Assembly: GCA_964348185.1 (NCBI GenBank)
Contig: CAYGBW010000086.1
Coordinates: forward strand, 1-37,505
Origin: CAYGBW01 sp964348185
GTDB taxonomy: Bacteria > Desulfobacterota > BSN033 > WVXP01
Length of the DNA: 37,505 nt
Reading direction: 5' to 3'
The position numbers and the translations under genes were made by a program. Under the pieces are notes generated by a model. It had not been told where the DNA came from and made no database searches. It saw only the letters and a program-made list of their open reading frames with translations. Of this stretch, positions 7,694-15,838 are shown piece after piece (position 1 is the stretch's first letter; the number at the start of each line of letters is the position of its first letter).

Positions 7694-8527
7694 CTAGGCG
7701 ACGTGTTCTTGGGTCTCTAACAATCTCGCGGCGTTATTCCCCAGAATGTCGTTCTTGTCTTCTTCACTAAGAAAGTCAAACCGTCTAACCAAGAAGTCTT
7801 GAGATTGCTTGTAGTAGTCGGGGGTATGCTGACCATAAAGGGGAAGGTTCATATACGGCCCTTCGGAGCCCCAAAGCAGTCTTTTGGGGCCAATACACTC
7901 AACCAGATTTCTCACAACGCTTTCACATAACCCCCCTTTCTTAAATGCCTTTTCGACATAATCCAGCCAGGTGATATCCACCCACACATTCGGAGCTGAA
8001 TGAACCACGACCAAGAACTCATCACACCATGGAAACCCGCCATGACACATAATAACTTTGAGCGCCAGGAATTTTGTCACGACATCATCCACATGGATCG
8101 GATTGTTGTATTTTATGCACTGCCTTTGAAGCGCTTTGACACCCGTGTGGATCATCACGGGAATATTCAGCTCCACACATTTTTCATAAACAGGATCCAA
8201 ACGGGGATCATTGGGATAGAACCCCGCATGGGGATAGAGTTTCACCCCTCTTAATCCCAGTGTTGTAACCGCTCGCTCAACCTTGAGATGAGGGTTCGCC
8301 CTGCCAGGATGAACCGAGGCGAATCCAATCAGTCTGTCTGGATACCCTTTGCAGAAAAGGGCAACCTCCTCATCGTCAAGATTGGTTGGAGCAAATTCCC
8401 CGTGGTCGACTCCCAAGACGACGGATTTGTCTATGCCACCCTCGTCCATGGCAGCGACAAATTCTCCGGGCAGGTATCTCTCACTCCCGCTCTTGTATTC
8501 AACGTGAGTATGAATGTCTATGATCAT
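7694..8527 (-). CDS. Amidohydrolase family 2 (COG2159-like) TIM-barrel hydrolase
   Basis: A 277-residue protein from the ATG at 8527, where the amidohydrolase motif begins (MIIDIHTH, H6 and H8). Further family motifs are GVKLYPHAGF, IHTG (H127), CHGG (H162) and LLWGSEGP, where the usual metal-binding Asp of GSDxP is Glu (E222). The family includes decarboxylases, hydrolases and lactonases such as 4-sulfomuconolactonase and ACMSD. It is the last gene of a minus-strand transport operon, 47 bases after the ATPase gene, so it probably acts on the imported compound or a lactone derived from it (inference). The ribosome site is poor, so translation may be coupled to the gene upstream. Confidence 0.85.
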   Translation of the reverse strand: MIIDIHTHVEYKSGSERYLPGEFVAAMDEGGIDKSVVLGVDHGEFAPTNLDDEEVALFCKGYPDRLIGFASVHPGRANPHLKVERAVTTLGLRGVKLYPHAGFYPNDPRLDPVYEKCVELNIPVMIHTGVKALQRQCIKYNNPIHVDDVVTKFLALKVIMCHGGFPWCDEFLVVVHSAPNVWVDITWLDYVEKAFKKGGLCESVVRNLVECIGPKRLLWGSEGPYMNLPLYGQHTPDYYKQSQDFLVRRFDFLSEEDKNDILGNNAARLLETQEHVA

Positions 8528-8574
8528 CAGACCGGTTTTGGAGGGATCTGCGGATAGACGGCAGAATCCCTGTA

Positions 8575-9327
8575 TCAATTTGAACTGGTTTCTGCTGACT
8601 CTACCCCCATCATATAGTGGACAACTTGACCCTTGGACAGTTTCTCTTTCTCCTTGCAGACGACTCTTCTCCCTCTCCACAAGACCATGATTCGATCCGA
8701 AACCTCGATCACATCGTCGAGTCTGTGGCTGATCAATATGATGGAGCACCCACCCTTTTTGAGGTCCCTGATGAGGGCGAGGACACGTTTTGCTGCCTCC
8801 ACAGACAAAGGAGCGGTCGGCTCGTCCATCACTATGATAATCGGTTTCTCCACCAGGGTTCTCCCGATCGCTACCTCAGCGCGCTGTCCCCCCGAAAGGA
8901 ACTTCACTTTTCGTTTTTCATCTTGGATGCTCGATCCTAGGGATTCCAGAATATGACGCGCCCTATTTCTCATTTCACCGATCGCCCGATATCTTATGCC
9001 GAGAAGCCTCTTCTGTATCTCCCTACCCAAGAACATATTCTCCGTCACATCCAAATCCTCAACGATAGCCAGATCCTGATATACCATCCATATCCCTAAG
9101 TCTCTGGCATCTCTTGGCGAAGAGATTTCGACCTTATTCCCCTCAACGAATATCTGCCCTTCATCCCGCTCGTATACACCCGTCAAAATCTTCATCAATG
9201 TGGACTTACCCGCGGCATTATCTCCCACAAGCCCGAGAACTTCCGAATGATCAAGATCTAAGTCCACCCGATTCAGGGCTTCAACGGGACCGAAGCTCTT
9301 CGATATGTTGCGCATTTCTAGTAGCAT
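8575..9327 (-). CDS. CUT2-type sugar ABC transporter ATPase, single domain
   Basis: A 250-residue ATPase that couples ATP hydrolysis to import through the permease at 10539-11561. Walker A is GDNAAGKST (35-43), the signature is LSGGQ (144-148), Walker B is IIIVMDEPTA (163-171) and the switch His is H201. Ribose-type importers (RbsA) usually have two fused ATPase halves of about 500 residues. This one has a single half, as in FrcA-like systems, so a homodimer is expected. The Ala in place of Gly in the Walker A DNGAGKS motif is shared with the ATPase at 25612, suggesting a common origin. The order is permease, binding protein, ATPase, amidohydrolase. Confidence 0.94.
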   Translation of the reverse strand: MLLEMRNISKSFGPVEALNRVDLDLDHSEVLGLVGDNAAGKSTLMKILTGVYERDEGQIFVEGNKVEISSPRDARDLGIWMVYQDLAIVEDLDVTENMFLGREIQKRLLGIRYRAIGEMRNRARHILESLGSSIQDEKRKVKFLSGGQRAEVAIGRTLVEKPIIIVMDEPTAPLSVEAAKRVLALIRDLKKGGCSIILISHRLDDVIEVSDRIMVLWRGRRVVCKEKEKLSKGQVVHYMMGVESAETSSN

Positions 9328-9365
9328 CTTGTACTCCTAAGGACTGGACTCAAAATAGCAGCGAA

Positions 9366-9383
9366 GTGTACACGGGGGTTTTC
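9366..9383. repeat. 18-base inverted repeat flanking the binding-protein gene, copy 1
   Basis: GTGTACACGGGGGTTTTC, 11 bases after the binding-protein stop. Its exact reverse complement lies at 10368-10385 on the other side of the gene. It contains the palindrome GTGTACAC. Confidence 0.85.
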
Positions 9384-9394
9384 TCACTCCTCTG

Positions 9395-10336
9395 TTATTT
9401 CATGAACTCTCCGGTAATAATTTGGTATGTCTTTTGGGCCATTGATGTATCGATAACCCCAACCCCGGAATTGATATACTCTGGCAGTTTCTTACCCTCC
9501 AGAAGTTCAAGGGCTTTCAACACAAACAATTGGCCCATTCGCTCCGGAAACTGAACCACATCCGCACCCAAACGACCCTCATAGACGGCCTCGACGGCAT
9601 CTGGGGATCCATTGTAGCCCAAGGTGACCACATCATCTCTTCCGGCAGCGCGCAGCGCCTGAATTCCTCCCATGGCCATTTCGTCGTTCAGAAAGAATAT
9701 CCCTTCCAGATCCGGAAATCCTGTGATGAGGTCTTCCGTAACCTTTAACCCTAGATCTCTCCTCCAATTGGCCGCAACGATCACCCGGACCTCGACGGCT
9801 GGATACCGCTTGAGAGCGTCGAAAAACCCTTTCTTTCTCAATTCATTCACGTAGGAGGGAGTTCCCTCAACAATCCCGATCCGACCTCCCTTGCCGACCG
9901 CCTCAGAGAGCCATAGACCGCCAAGATATCCGCCTACGAAATTGTCGGTGGAAATATAGCAGGCGTCTCCATCCCAGCGTGCTTTTGTATCAACGGATAT
10001 GATGGGAATTCCCGCTTTTTGAACCTTCTTCAGAGTGGAAACGATCGCGTCCGAATCCACAGCAGCATATCCCACGACATCCACCTGTTTTGCAATAAAA
10101 TCCTCCAGGAGCCGGATTTGGCTTTCGATGTCGGTACTATACTTCACTCCCAAGGTAATGAGGTTCACCCCGCTCTTCTTCGCCTGTTCTTCGGCTGCCT
10201 TTTTCAATGTGGCGTAAAAGGGATTGCCCAGGTGCTCAAGGCTGATCCCCAACATGACATCTTTTGCCACGGCAAGGGATCCTCCCAACCCTCCAAGCGC
10301 CAAGAGTAACGCCACTGTGACTGCCACTCTCTTCAT
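9395..10336 (-). CDS. CUT2-type sugar-binding protein (periplasmic binding protein family 4)
   Basis: About 313 residues. Three consecutive ATGs (10342, 10339, 10336) occur; the last has the best distance (8 bases) from AGGAGG. A Sec signal peptide (MKRVAVTVALLLALGG...AVA) is followed by a mature protein starting near KDVMLGISLEHLGNPFY. The Peripla_BP_4 pattern continues with VDVVGYAAVDSDAI, PIISVDT, GIVEGTPSYVNELRKKG, IFFLNDEMAMGG and VTLGYNGSPDAVEAV. It delivers its ligand to the permease encoded just upstream. The family covers ribose, xylose, inositol, allose and autoinducer-2 binders; the ligand cannot be read from sequence alone. The gene is bracketed by exact 18-base inverted repeats. 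Confidence 0.93.
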   Translation of the reverse strand: MKRVAVTVALLLALGGLGGSLAVAKDVMLGISLEHLGNPFYATLKKAAEEQAKKSGVNLITLGVKYSTDIESQIRLLEDFIAKQVDVVGYAAVDSDAIVSTLKKVQKAGIPIISVDTKARWDGDACYISTDNFVGGYLGGLWLSEAVGKGGRIGIVEGTPSYVNELRKKGFFDALKRYPAVEVRVIVAANWRRDLGLKVTEDLITGFPDLEGIFFLNDEMAMGGIQALRAAGRDDVVTLGYNGSPDAVEAVYEGRLGADVVQFPERMGQLFVLKALELLEGKKLPEYINSGVGVIDTSMAQKTYQIITGEFMK

Positions 10337-10367
10337 CATCATGTCCTCCTTCCTCTAGCAGAGTCTT

Positions 10368-10385
10368 GAAAACCCCCGTGTACAC
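10368..10385. repeat. 18-base inverted repeat flanking the binding-protein gene, copy 2
   Basis: GAAAACCCCCGTGTACAC is the exact reverse complement of 9366-9383. It sits 25 bases upstream of the first possible start of the binding-protein gene, in the 196-base gap after the permease gene. Confidence 0.85.
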
Positions 10386-10538
10386 CTCGGATGCAAATCA
10401 ATTCCCAAGCAGAGAAAGCCATGGATCTCAACCCAATGGAACGGAATTGCTCCGCCCAACCTCCGTGTCTGATTTCATCCCCTCCTTTCGCGTTGGACGA
10501 TCGTGTCGAATTCTGGCTGTGTTGGCAACGATTGGAAA

Positions 10539-11561
10539 TTAAGTCTCTTTGACCGCGACATAGCGCCAATACTTGACGAGTACGGCAAGCAAGATGATGA
10601 TCCCAATACACACCAGTTGCCAATAGGTAGAAATCCCGAGAAGATTCAGCCCATTCCGCATCGTTCCGATAATGAGAGCCCCGATCACACTCCCAATCAA
10701 CGTACCACTTCCTCCCATCAGAGACGTCCCGCCAATGACGACCGAAGCGATGGTATTGAGTAAGTCGTCTTCACCTCCCACCATTCCATGAGCAGCATCC
10801 ATCCGGCTGGATATAATGATGCCAGCGAAACCGGCTAGAAGGCTTCCAAAGATCAAGGCCTTCCATTTCACATGTCCAGGGACAATTCCACAGACTCTGG
10901 CGGCTTCCTTCCTCCCTCCAACAGCATAACAATAGAGCCCAAAATTATGGCGAGTTAGAATAAACAGAAATAGCAACACGATGATGACACTGATAATGAC
11001 CGGCATGGGTACGCCCCAAATCTCGCCTTGTCCGATAAACAAGACGGGTTCCGGGAATCCCCATATGGCCTGGCCCTCGGTGAGCAAGAGAGCAAATCCA
11101 CGATAGACATTTGCGATAACCAGGGAGGTAATAAAAGCCGGGATTCCAAACCGCGAGACAAAGAAGCCGCTAACGACCCCCCCGGATACTCCCGCTGCGA
11201 CACCAATTAATAGGCCCAAAATCCAGTTGACTTTTAACAAGATAATCACATAGGCGGCAATGCAACCACTCCAAGCCATGACCGCTCCCACGGACAAATC
11301 GATCTCACCACTAATGATGACAAACGTCATCCCAGTCGCGGCGATAATTAATGTCGAGGTTTGTAGGAAGATGTGCTTGATGTTGATGGCCGTCAAAAAG
11401 CGGGGTTGGGACAGAGAGAGCACGATCCATAAGCCAATCAATCCGATTAGAGCCCCGTATTGTCGGAGTATTTCTTGAGGAAGACCTGATAAGGCATGAA
11501 AAGAACTCTCCCCTTTCAAATCGGCTGAGGCGGGAACGCTGGTGGTATTCAGATCTGCCAT
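10539..11561 (-). CDS. CUT2-type sugar ABC transporter permease (RbsC-like)
   Basis: A 340-residue integral membrane protein. The ATG at 11561 is preceded by AGGGGG at 5 bases; an upstream TTG at 11582 is weaker. After about 35 polar residues there are 8-10 hydrophobic segments with RbsC hallmarks: TLIIAATGMTFVIISGEIDLSVGAVMA, GVSGGVVSGFFVSRFGIPAFITSL, YAVGGRKEAARVCGI, and the C-terminal IASVVIGGTSLMGGSGTLIGSVIGALII. It forms the membrane channel for the binding protein and ATPase encoded downstream. As first gene of the operon it is read from the divergent promoter region at 11779-11810. Confidence 0.94.
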   Translation of the reverse strand: MADLNTTSVPASADLKGESSFHALSGLPQEILRQYGALIGLIGLWIVLSLSQPRFLTAINIKHIFLQTSTLIIAATGMTFVIISGEIDLSVGAVMAWSGCIAAYVIILLKVNWILGLLIGVAAGVSGGVVSGFFVSRFGIPAFITSLVIANVYRGFALLLTEGQAIWGFPEPVLFIGQGEIWGVPMPVIISVIIVLLFLFILTRHNFGLYCYAVGGRKEAARVCGIVPGHVKWKALIFGSLLAGFAGIIISSRMDAAHGMVGGEDDLLNTIASVVIGGTSLMGGSGTLIGSVIGALIIGTMRNGLNLLGISTYWQLVCIGIIILLAVLVKYWRYVAVKET

Positions 11562-11778
11562 CGAAGCCCCCTTTCGAGTCAAATTCAGACGCTTCCATCT
11601 CCGGGGCCTTTGGCCTAAAGAGACGGCTCAGCCCTCTCCCGGGCAAGGAGGGCGGCTGGATATGATGCTAGCTGGTTTCTTTAGAAGAATCAACTCATTC
11701 TCAATCCCTTTCTGAGTCATAGAGAAAACAGCTCAGGTAACAATCAGTCCGTTCTGGGATGCCTCGCCGGGCAGTTTC

Positions 11779-11802
11779 ATAGTTTAGATTGGGTTTTACT
11801 AT
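11779..11802. promoter_or_regulatory. Operator candidate 1
   Basis: ATAGT and ACTAT arms separated by 14 bases, overlapping the -10 box and spacer of the leftward promoter. It shares the word ATAGTTTA with operator candidate 2. Confidence 0.35.
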
Positions 11803-11810
11803 TTGACCAA
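11781..11810 (-). promoter_or_regulatory. Promoter candidate for the minus-strand transport operon
   Basis: On the minus strand, TTGGTC is followed after 18 bases by TAAACT. This is a moderate sigma-70 match about 220 bases upstream of the permease start. The overlap with a palindrome supports regulation. Confidence 0.35.
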
Positions 11811-11975
11811 CCCTGGTGTCAAGGGAAAAATGTTCTGTCTTTGCCACGAGCTCCTGGAAATCCTCTACGTGCTCCGCAAGCTGCGACTTGACCGATGAAT
11901 GAACCGGCGGTCAATAGAGAATCGATTCGTAGACGCCTCGGAAAAAAGAAACAGGAGGCGCTTTCGATTTTTTTC

Positions 11976-12005
11976 TTGACATCCAAACCAAGGAAAACGT
12001 AAAAC
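11976..12005 (+). promoter_or_regulatory. Promoter candidate for the plus-strand catabolic run
   Basis: A perfect -35 TTGACA (11976-11981) is followed after 18 bases by TAAAAC (12000-12005). The operator-like palindrome at 12007 begins immediately downstream. The leader to the kinase gene would be about 150 bases. Confidence 0.45.
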
Positions 12006-12006
12006 A

Positions 12007-12026
12007 TAGTTTAAATAATAAAACTA
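12007..12026. promoter_or_regulatory. Operator candidate 2
   Basis: TAGTTT and AAACTA arms, perfect over 6 bases with an 8-base AT-rich spacer, directly after the -10 box of the rightward promoter. This is the usual place for a repressor site. Confidence 0.4.
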
Positions 12027-12160
12027 CCTCTACGAGAATTCCTCTTTCTTGACGGGTCGGAGGGGAAGATCCATAACGCCCTCTCAGAGAGATACAGAGG
12101 CGTCAATTTCCCCAAATGGATTGAGTGTGAAGCATTCAATCTCGAAAAAGGAGGCAAGCT

Positions 12161-13141
12161 ATGTATGACGTGGTGACGTTGGGTGAGGCCATGCTCCGCC
12201 TGGTTCCTCCCAACTTTCAAAGGCTGGAGCAGACGGACAGCTTTAAGGTGACCGTGGGAGGCGCAGAACATAGTGTGGCAGCCGACGTGAGTCGGCTCGG
12301 GCTTCGTTCGGCCTGGGTGTCCAAACTGCCAAACAGCCCCATGGGGCGGATGATTGCCAATAAGGCCAGAGAACATGGGGTGGATACCTCTCACGTGGTC
12401 TGGACAAAAGAGGGACGGGCCGGGTTGTACTTCGTCGAGTTTGGGAGTACTCCCAGAGCCACCGCAGTGATATACGACCGGAAGGATTCTGCCGTAAGCA
12501 CGCTCAGACCGGGAGAAATCAAATGGACGGAAATCCTCAAAGGCACCAAGGTCTTCCACACCTCGGGTATCACCCCGGCCCTCAGCCAAAGCTGTCGTGA
12601 GGCCACCATCGAGGCAATCGAAGAGGCCAGGACGGCCAATTGCAAGACGAGTCTGGACCTCAACTATCGGGCAAAGCTCTGGTCGGCTGCCGAGGCAAAG
12701 GCCTGCTTCGAGAAGATTCTGGACAAGGTGGACATCCTCATTACGACCCAGTTCGACGCGGAAGAGGTCCTCGGTTACACGGGGAGCTATGAGGATGTTG
12801 CGAAACGTTTCTCAGACGACTTCGGCATTCCCATTGTGGCGATCACCCTGAGAGGTGTGAAAACCGTGTGGACGGGCACGTGGACGAGTCTGGTCTATGC
12901 GGAGGGAACGCTCTATACGGACGATATTTCCGAGATCGAAATCGTCGACCGATTCGGAGCTGGAGATTCTTTCACGGCCGGCCTGATTTATGGATATCTG
13001 ACAACGGGGGTGGAACAGGGATTGAGAATCGGAGATGCCATGGCGGCTCTGAAACACTCAATCCCAGGTGACATCAATTGGGTCACCATGGAAGACATCC
13101 AGAAGTTTCTCAAGAGCAAGGACTTTCGGGTCCAGCGGTGA
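12161..13141 (+). CDS. kdgK: PfkB-family sugar kinase, probable 2-keto-3-deoxygluconate kinase
   Basis: A 326-residue cytoplasmic kinase with a strong ribosome site (AAGGAGG). The PfkB signatures are present: N-terminal TVGGAEHSVAADVSRLG (31-47, sugar binding) and C-terminal DRFGAGDSFTAGL (263-275), with D269 as catalytic base and the anion hole GAGD. KDG kinase is favoured over fructokinase or ribokinase because the next gene is KDPG aldolase, the enzyme that consumes its product. The reaction is 2-keto-3-deoxygluconate + ATP to KDPG. It is the first gene of the plus-strand run, 21 bases before the aldolase gene. Confidence 0.88.
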   Translation: MYDVVTLGEAMLRLVPPNFQRLEQTDSFKVTVGGAEHSVAADVSRLGLRSAWVSKLPNSPMGRMIANKAREHGVDTSHVVWTKEGRAGLYFVEFGSTPRATAVIYDRKDSAVSTLRPGEIKWTEILKGTKVFHTSGITPALSQSCREATIEAIEEARTANCKTSLDLNYRAKLWSAAEAKACFEKILDKVDILITTQFDAEEVLGYTGSYEDVAKRFSDDFGIPIVAITLRGVKTVWTGTWTSLVYAEGTLYTDDISEIEIVDRFGAGDSFTAGLIYGYLTTGVEQGLRIGDAMAALKHSIPGDINWVTMEDIQKFLKSKDFRVQR

Positions 13142-13161
13142 GGAAAAGAAGGAGGGAGAAA

Positions 13162-13809
13162 ATGGAGAAGGGAAAGCAACAGGAGATCATCCGGGAAAGC
13201 GGCGTCATTGCGATCATTCGAGCCAAAACCTCGGGCGATTTGATCGAGGCGGCTGAGGCGATTAAAGACGGCGGCCTGGGGGTCATCGAGGTAACCATGA
13301 CAACGCCCAATGCCCTCAACGTGATCGCGGAGGCGACTCAAAAGTTCGGAAATCAGGTTCTCTTCGGTGCGGGAACCGTACTGGATCCAGAAACCGCCAG
13401 GGCGGCTATTCTTGCAGGCGCCGAGTTTATCGTCTCGCCAACCCTAAACCCAAAAACCGTTGAGCTGTGCAGGCGGTATTCGAAAGTGGTCACGCCAGGG
13501 TGCTTCACGCCCACGGAGATCCTGACGGCCTGGGAGATGGGAGCCGATTTCGTCAAGGTTTTTCCGGCTGATGTGGGAGGCCCGTCTTATATCAAGGCCA
13601 TTCTGGCCCCCCTGCCCCAGGTTCCTCTGATTCCAACAGGCGGCGTTACCGTCGAGACGACCGGGCCCTTTCTCAAAGCCGGAGCGGTGGCCGTTGCAGC
13701 AGGAAGTAGCCTCGTGAGTCAGAAGATCCTCGATGAGAAGGACTTTGCCACCCTGACCGAACGGGCGAGGAAATTCAGGGAAGAGGTCGCCAAGGCCCGA
13801 CAGGGGTAA
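13162..13809 (+). CDS. eda: KDPG/KHG aldolase
   Basis: A 215-residue class I aldolase starting at the ATG at 13162 with GGAGGG upstream. Key features are VIAIIR with R20, VIEVTMTT with E43, GAGTVLD, the segment VTPGCFTPTEI, and FVKVFPA with K132, the Schiff-base lysine. The length fits the family (about 205-215). It cleaves KDPG to pyruvate and glyceraldehyde-3-phosphate, completing the Entner-Doudoroff-type end of the pathway begun by the preceding kinase. Its presence shows that the locus degrades a compound that converges on 2-keto-3-deoxygluconate. Confidence 0.93.
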   Translation: MEKGKQQEIIRESGVIAIIRAKTSGDLIEAAEAIKDGGLGVIEVTMTTPNALNVIAEATQKFGNQVLFGAGTVLDPETARAAILAGAEFIVSPTLNPKTVELCRRYSKVVTPGCFTPTEILTAWEMGADFVKVFPADVGGPSYIKAILAPLPQVPLIPTGGVTVETTGPFLKAGAVAVAAGSSLVSQKILDEKDFATLTERARKFREEVAKARQG

Positions 13810-13816
13810 TGGGCGT

Positions 13817-14791
13817 ATGAGAGTCTGCTTTGTGGATCACGTTTTTGAGAATCGAGAGGATATCGTCATCGAGGGGTGCCAGATTGATATCCATGGCCCA
13901 ATGAGTGACCCCACAAAGCTAATCGAACTCGCTAAAGAGGCGGACATCCTCTGTGCCAGGGATCAGTTCATGAAATACGATCGCCCTGTCATCGACGACC
14001 TTCCAAGACTCAAGCTGGTTGCCACACGATCGACGGGCTACGATCACATCGACTGGAAATATGCCGCCTCAAGAGGTATTCCCGTTTGCAATGTCCCGGG
14101 TTACGGCAGCAACACCGTCGCGGAATTCGCGACGGGGCTTCTGTTGAGCGTGTCACGGAAGATATGGAAGGCTGCAGAACGCTACCCCCGAGGAGACTAC
14201 ACTATCGATGGCATGGAAGGGGTCGATCTCGAGGGAAAGACGATTGGGATTGTCGGCACGGGGAGCATCGGTTTGAAAATGGCACGAATCGCCAAAGGCC
14301 TGGGGATGCGAATCTGCGCTTCCGACATTTATGAAAACAGGGAAGCCGCCGCAGAGATCGGATTTACGTATGTCCCTTTTCAAAGGCTTCTCGAGGAGAG
14401 TGACGTGATCTCCCTCCACCTCCCCCTGACCGAGGAGACCTATCATCTGATCAACCGGGAAACCCTCAAACGCGTAAAGCCCGGGGCGATCCTCATCAAT
14501 ACGGGTCGGGGGGAGTTGGTCGATACGGACGCGATGCGCTCGGCTCTGAGCGAGGGAAAGCTGTATGGGGTTGGCCTCGACGTCATCGAGGGAGAACGGG
14601 AAAAGACATATGATTTCAGAGACCTCAACGCGGTCGTGACGACCCACATCGGGTGGTTCACTCGAGAGGCGGTCAGACGAATTGTCTCCACTGCCCTGGA
14701 TAACATTCGGGCCTTCATGAGGGGCGAACTGAAAAACTGTGTGAATCAGGCCATTCTGAAGCAAAGAGGAACAGACGGTGACACGACCTGA
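13817..14791 (+). CDS. D-isomer-specific 2-hydroxyacid dehydrogenase (NAD-dependent)
   Basis: A 324-residue D-LDH-like oxidoreductase. The NAD-binding Rossmann motif is IVGTGSIG (145-152). The catalytic residues are R231 (NTGRGELVD), E258 (LDVIEGE) and H277 (THIGW, paired with the family's usual HxGG position). STGYDHID near 72-79 is the substrate-side signature. The family interconverts 2-keto acids and D-2-hydroxyacids. In this locus it may reduce a 2-keto sugar acid or act on pyruvate as an electron sink; the substrate is uncertain. It lies 7 bases after the aldolase gene and overlaps the next gene by 14 bases, so it is cotranscribed. Confidence 0.9.
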   Translation: MRVCFVDHVFENREDIVIEGCQIDIHGPMSDPTKLIELAKEADILCARDQFMKYDRPVIDDLPRLKLVATRSTGYDHIDWKYAASRGIPVCNVPGYGSNTVAEFATGLLLSVSRKIWKAAERYPRGDYTIDGMEGVDLEGKTIGIVGTGSIGLKMARIAKGLGMRICASDIYENREAAAEIGFTYVPFQRLLEESDVISLHLPLTEETYHLINRETLKRVKPGAILINTGRGELVDTDAMRSALSEGKLYGVGLDVIEGEREKTYDFRDLNAVVTTHIGWFTREAVRRIVSTALDNIRAFMRGELKNCVNQAILKQRGTDGDTT

Positions 14792-15830
14792 GAAAATGCG
14801 GGGTTTGGTCAAAGTGGCCAAGGGAGAAGACTGTATCGAAATCAGGCAACTCCCGGTTCCAAAAGTGGAGCGAGAGACCGTTCTGGTTCGGGTAACAGCG
14901 GCGGGCTTCTGTGGGAGTGATATCAAAATCTTCCATGACGACCACCCTTATTTCCCGCCTGTCGTCTTGGGTCATGAATTCTCAGGGGAGATCGTTGAGA
15001 TCGGCGAGGGCGTCGAAGGGTGGACCGTGGGAGATCGGGTCGTCCCTGAAGTCCACGGGTCTGTGTGTGGGAGTTGTCGGTTCTGCCTTTCCGGCAAAAA
15101 GCATGTCTGCCCCTCCAAACGGGCTTTGGGCTGGGGAATCGACGGCGGGTTTGCCGAGTATGTGGCCGTCCCGGCGTGGCTCCTCCACCGGATTCCTGAG
15201 GGAGTCTCCGACGAAGAGGCGGCCCTTGCAGAGCCCATGGCCATCGCGGTTCATGGCATTCTCGAAAGATCGAAGGTTGAGCCAGAGGATTTTGTCGTCA
15301 TTCTCGGGTGTGGGCCTCTGGGCCTGATGGGGCTTCAGATGGCCAAGGCTGAAGGGGCCGCTCGCGTCCTTGTCACAGGAATCGAACAGGACGAAAAAAC
15401 CCGATTGAAAATGGCCAGGGATCTCGGTGTCGACCACGCCATCAACGTCGAGAAGACCGATCCCGTGGAATTCGTGATGGACGAAACGAGGGGAATTGGA
15501 GCCGATCTGGTCGTGGATCTCTCCGGGGCCCCCTCTGCCATCCGTCAGGGCATGGAGATGGTCAGGACCCATGGGCGGTTCTTGGCCATTGGAATCCCAA
15601 CTGTACCGGAGGTCTCTATCCCCTGGAGGAATCTGGTCTTTCGGGCCCCCCACCTCATCTTTCATTTCAGCTCCTGTTACACAAGCTGGGAACGGTGCCT
15701 CTCCATGCTGGCCAATGGGAAAGTCAATGTCAGGCCGCTGATTTCTGAGATTATGGATCTCAGTGACTGGAGAAAAGGCCTGGGAATGGCCGAGTCAGGC
15801 GAAGCCATCAAGGTCCTGTTGAGACCCTAG
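14778..15830 (+). CDS. Zn-dependent MDR alcohol/polyol dehydrogenase (1 of 6)
   Basis: A 350-residue medium-chain dehydrogenase. The GTG at 14778 with AGAGGA 7 bases upstream is chosen; an ATG at 14796 is possible. Catalytic zinc ligands are C45 (FCGSD), H66/E67 (GHEFSG) and E152 (LAEPMA). Structural zinc ligands are C97, C100, C103 and C111. NAD is bound at GCGPLG (177-182). The sequence is of the sorbitol/threonine/galactitol-1-phosphate dehydrogenase type, oxidising a secondary hydroxyl to a ketone or the reverse. Because it follows the 2-hydroxyacid dehydrogenase and aldolase, a role in sugar-acid redox steps such as 5-keto-gluconate/idonate interconversion is plausible but unproven. Confidence 0.9.
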   Translation: MTRPEKMRGLVKVAKGEDCIEIRQLPVPKVERETVLVRVTAAGFCGSDIKIFHDDHPYFPPVVLGHEFSGEIVEIGEGVEGWTVGDRVVPEVHGSVCGSCRFCLSGKKHVCPSKRALGWGIDGGFAEYVAVPAWLLHRIPEGVSDEEAALAEPMAIAVHGILERSKVEPEDFVVILGCGPLGLMGLQMAKAEGAARVLVTGIEQDEKTRLKMARDLGVDHAINVEKTDPVEFVMDETRGIGADLVVDLSGAPSAIRQGMEMVRTHGRFLAIGIPTVPEVSIPWRNLVFRAPHLIFHFSSCYTSWERCLSMLANGKVNVRPLISEIMDLSDWRKGLGMAESGEAIKVLLRP

Positions 15831-15838
15831 GGGAAAGA

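Larger units (their letters stand above)
11562..12160. promoter_or_regulatory. Divergent promoter region of the catabolic island
   Basis: About 600 AT-rich bases between the minus-strand transport operon and the plus-strand kinase gene. It carries one promoter candidate per direction (11781-11810 minus, 11976-12005 plus) and two related palindromes (11779-11802, 12007-12026). No gene was recognised inside. Confidence 0.6.

Noticed and set aside
12161..13809. Sulfoquinovose or hexuronate pathway as the main explanation for the KDG kinase/KDPG aldolase pair
   Set aside because: No sulfosugar enzymes, uronate isomerase, altronate or mannonate dehydratase are present, and the IolN-like protein points to cyclitols instead.
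14153..14926. 257-codon minus-strand open frame
   Set aside because: Antisense shadow of the 2-hydroxyacid dehydrogenase and the following MDR gene; no motif and no ribosome site.
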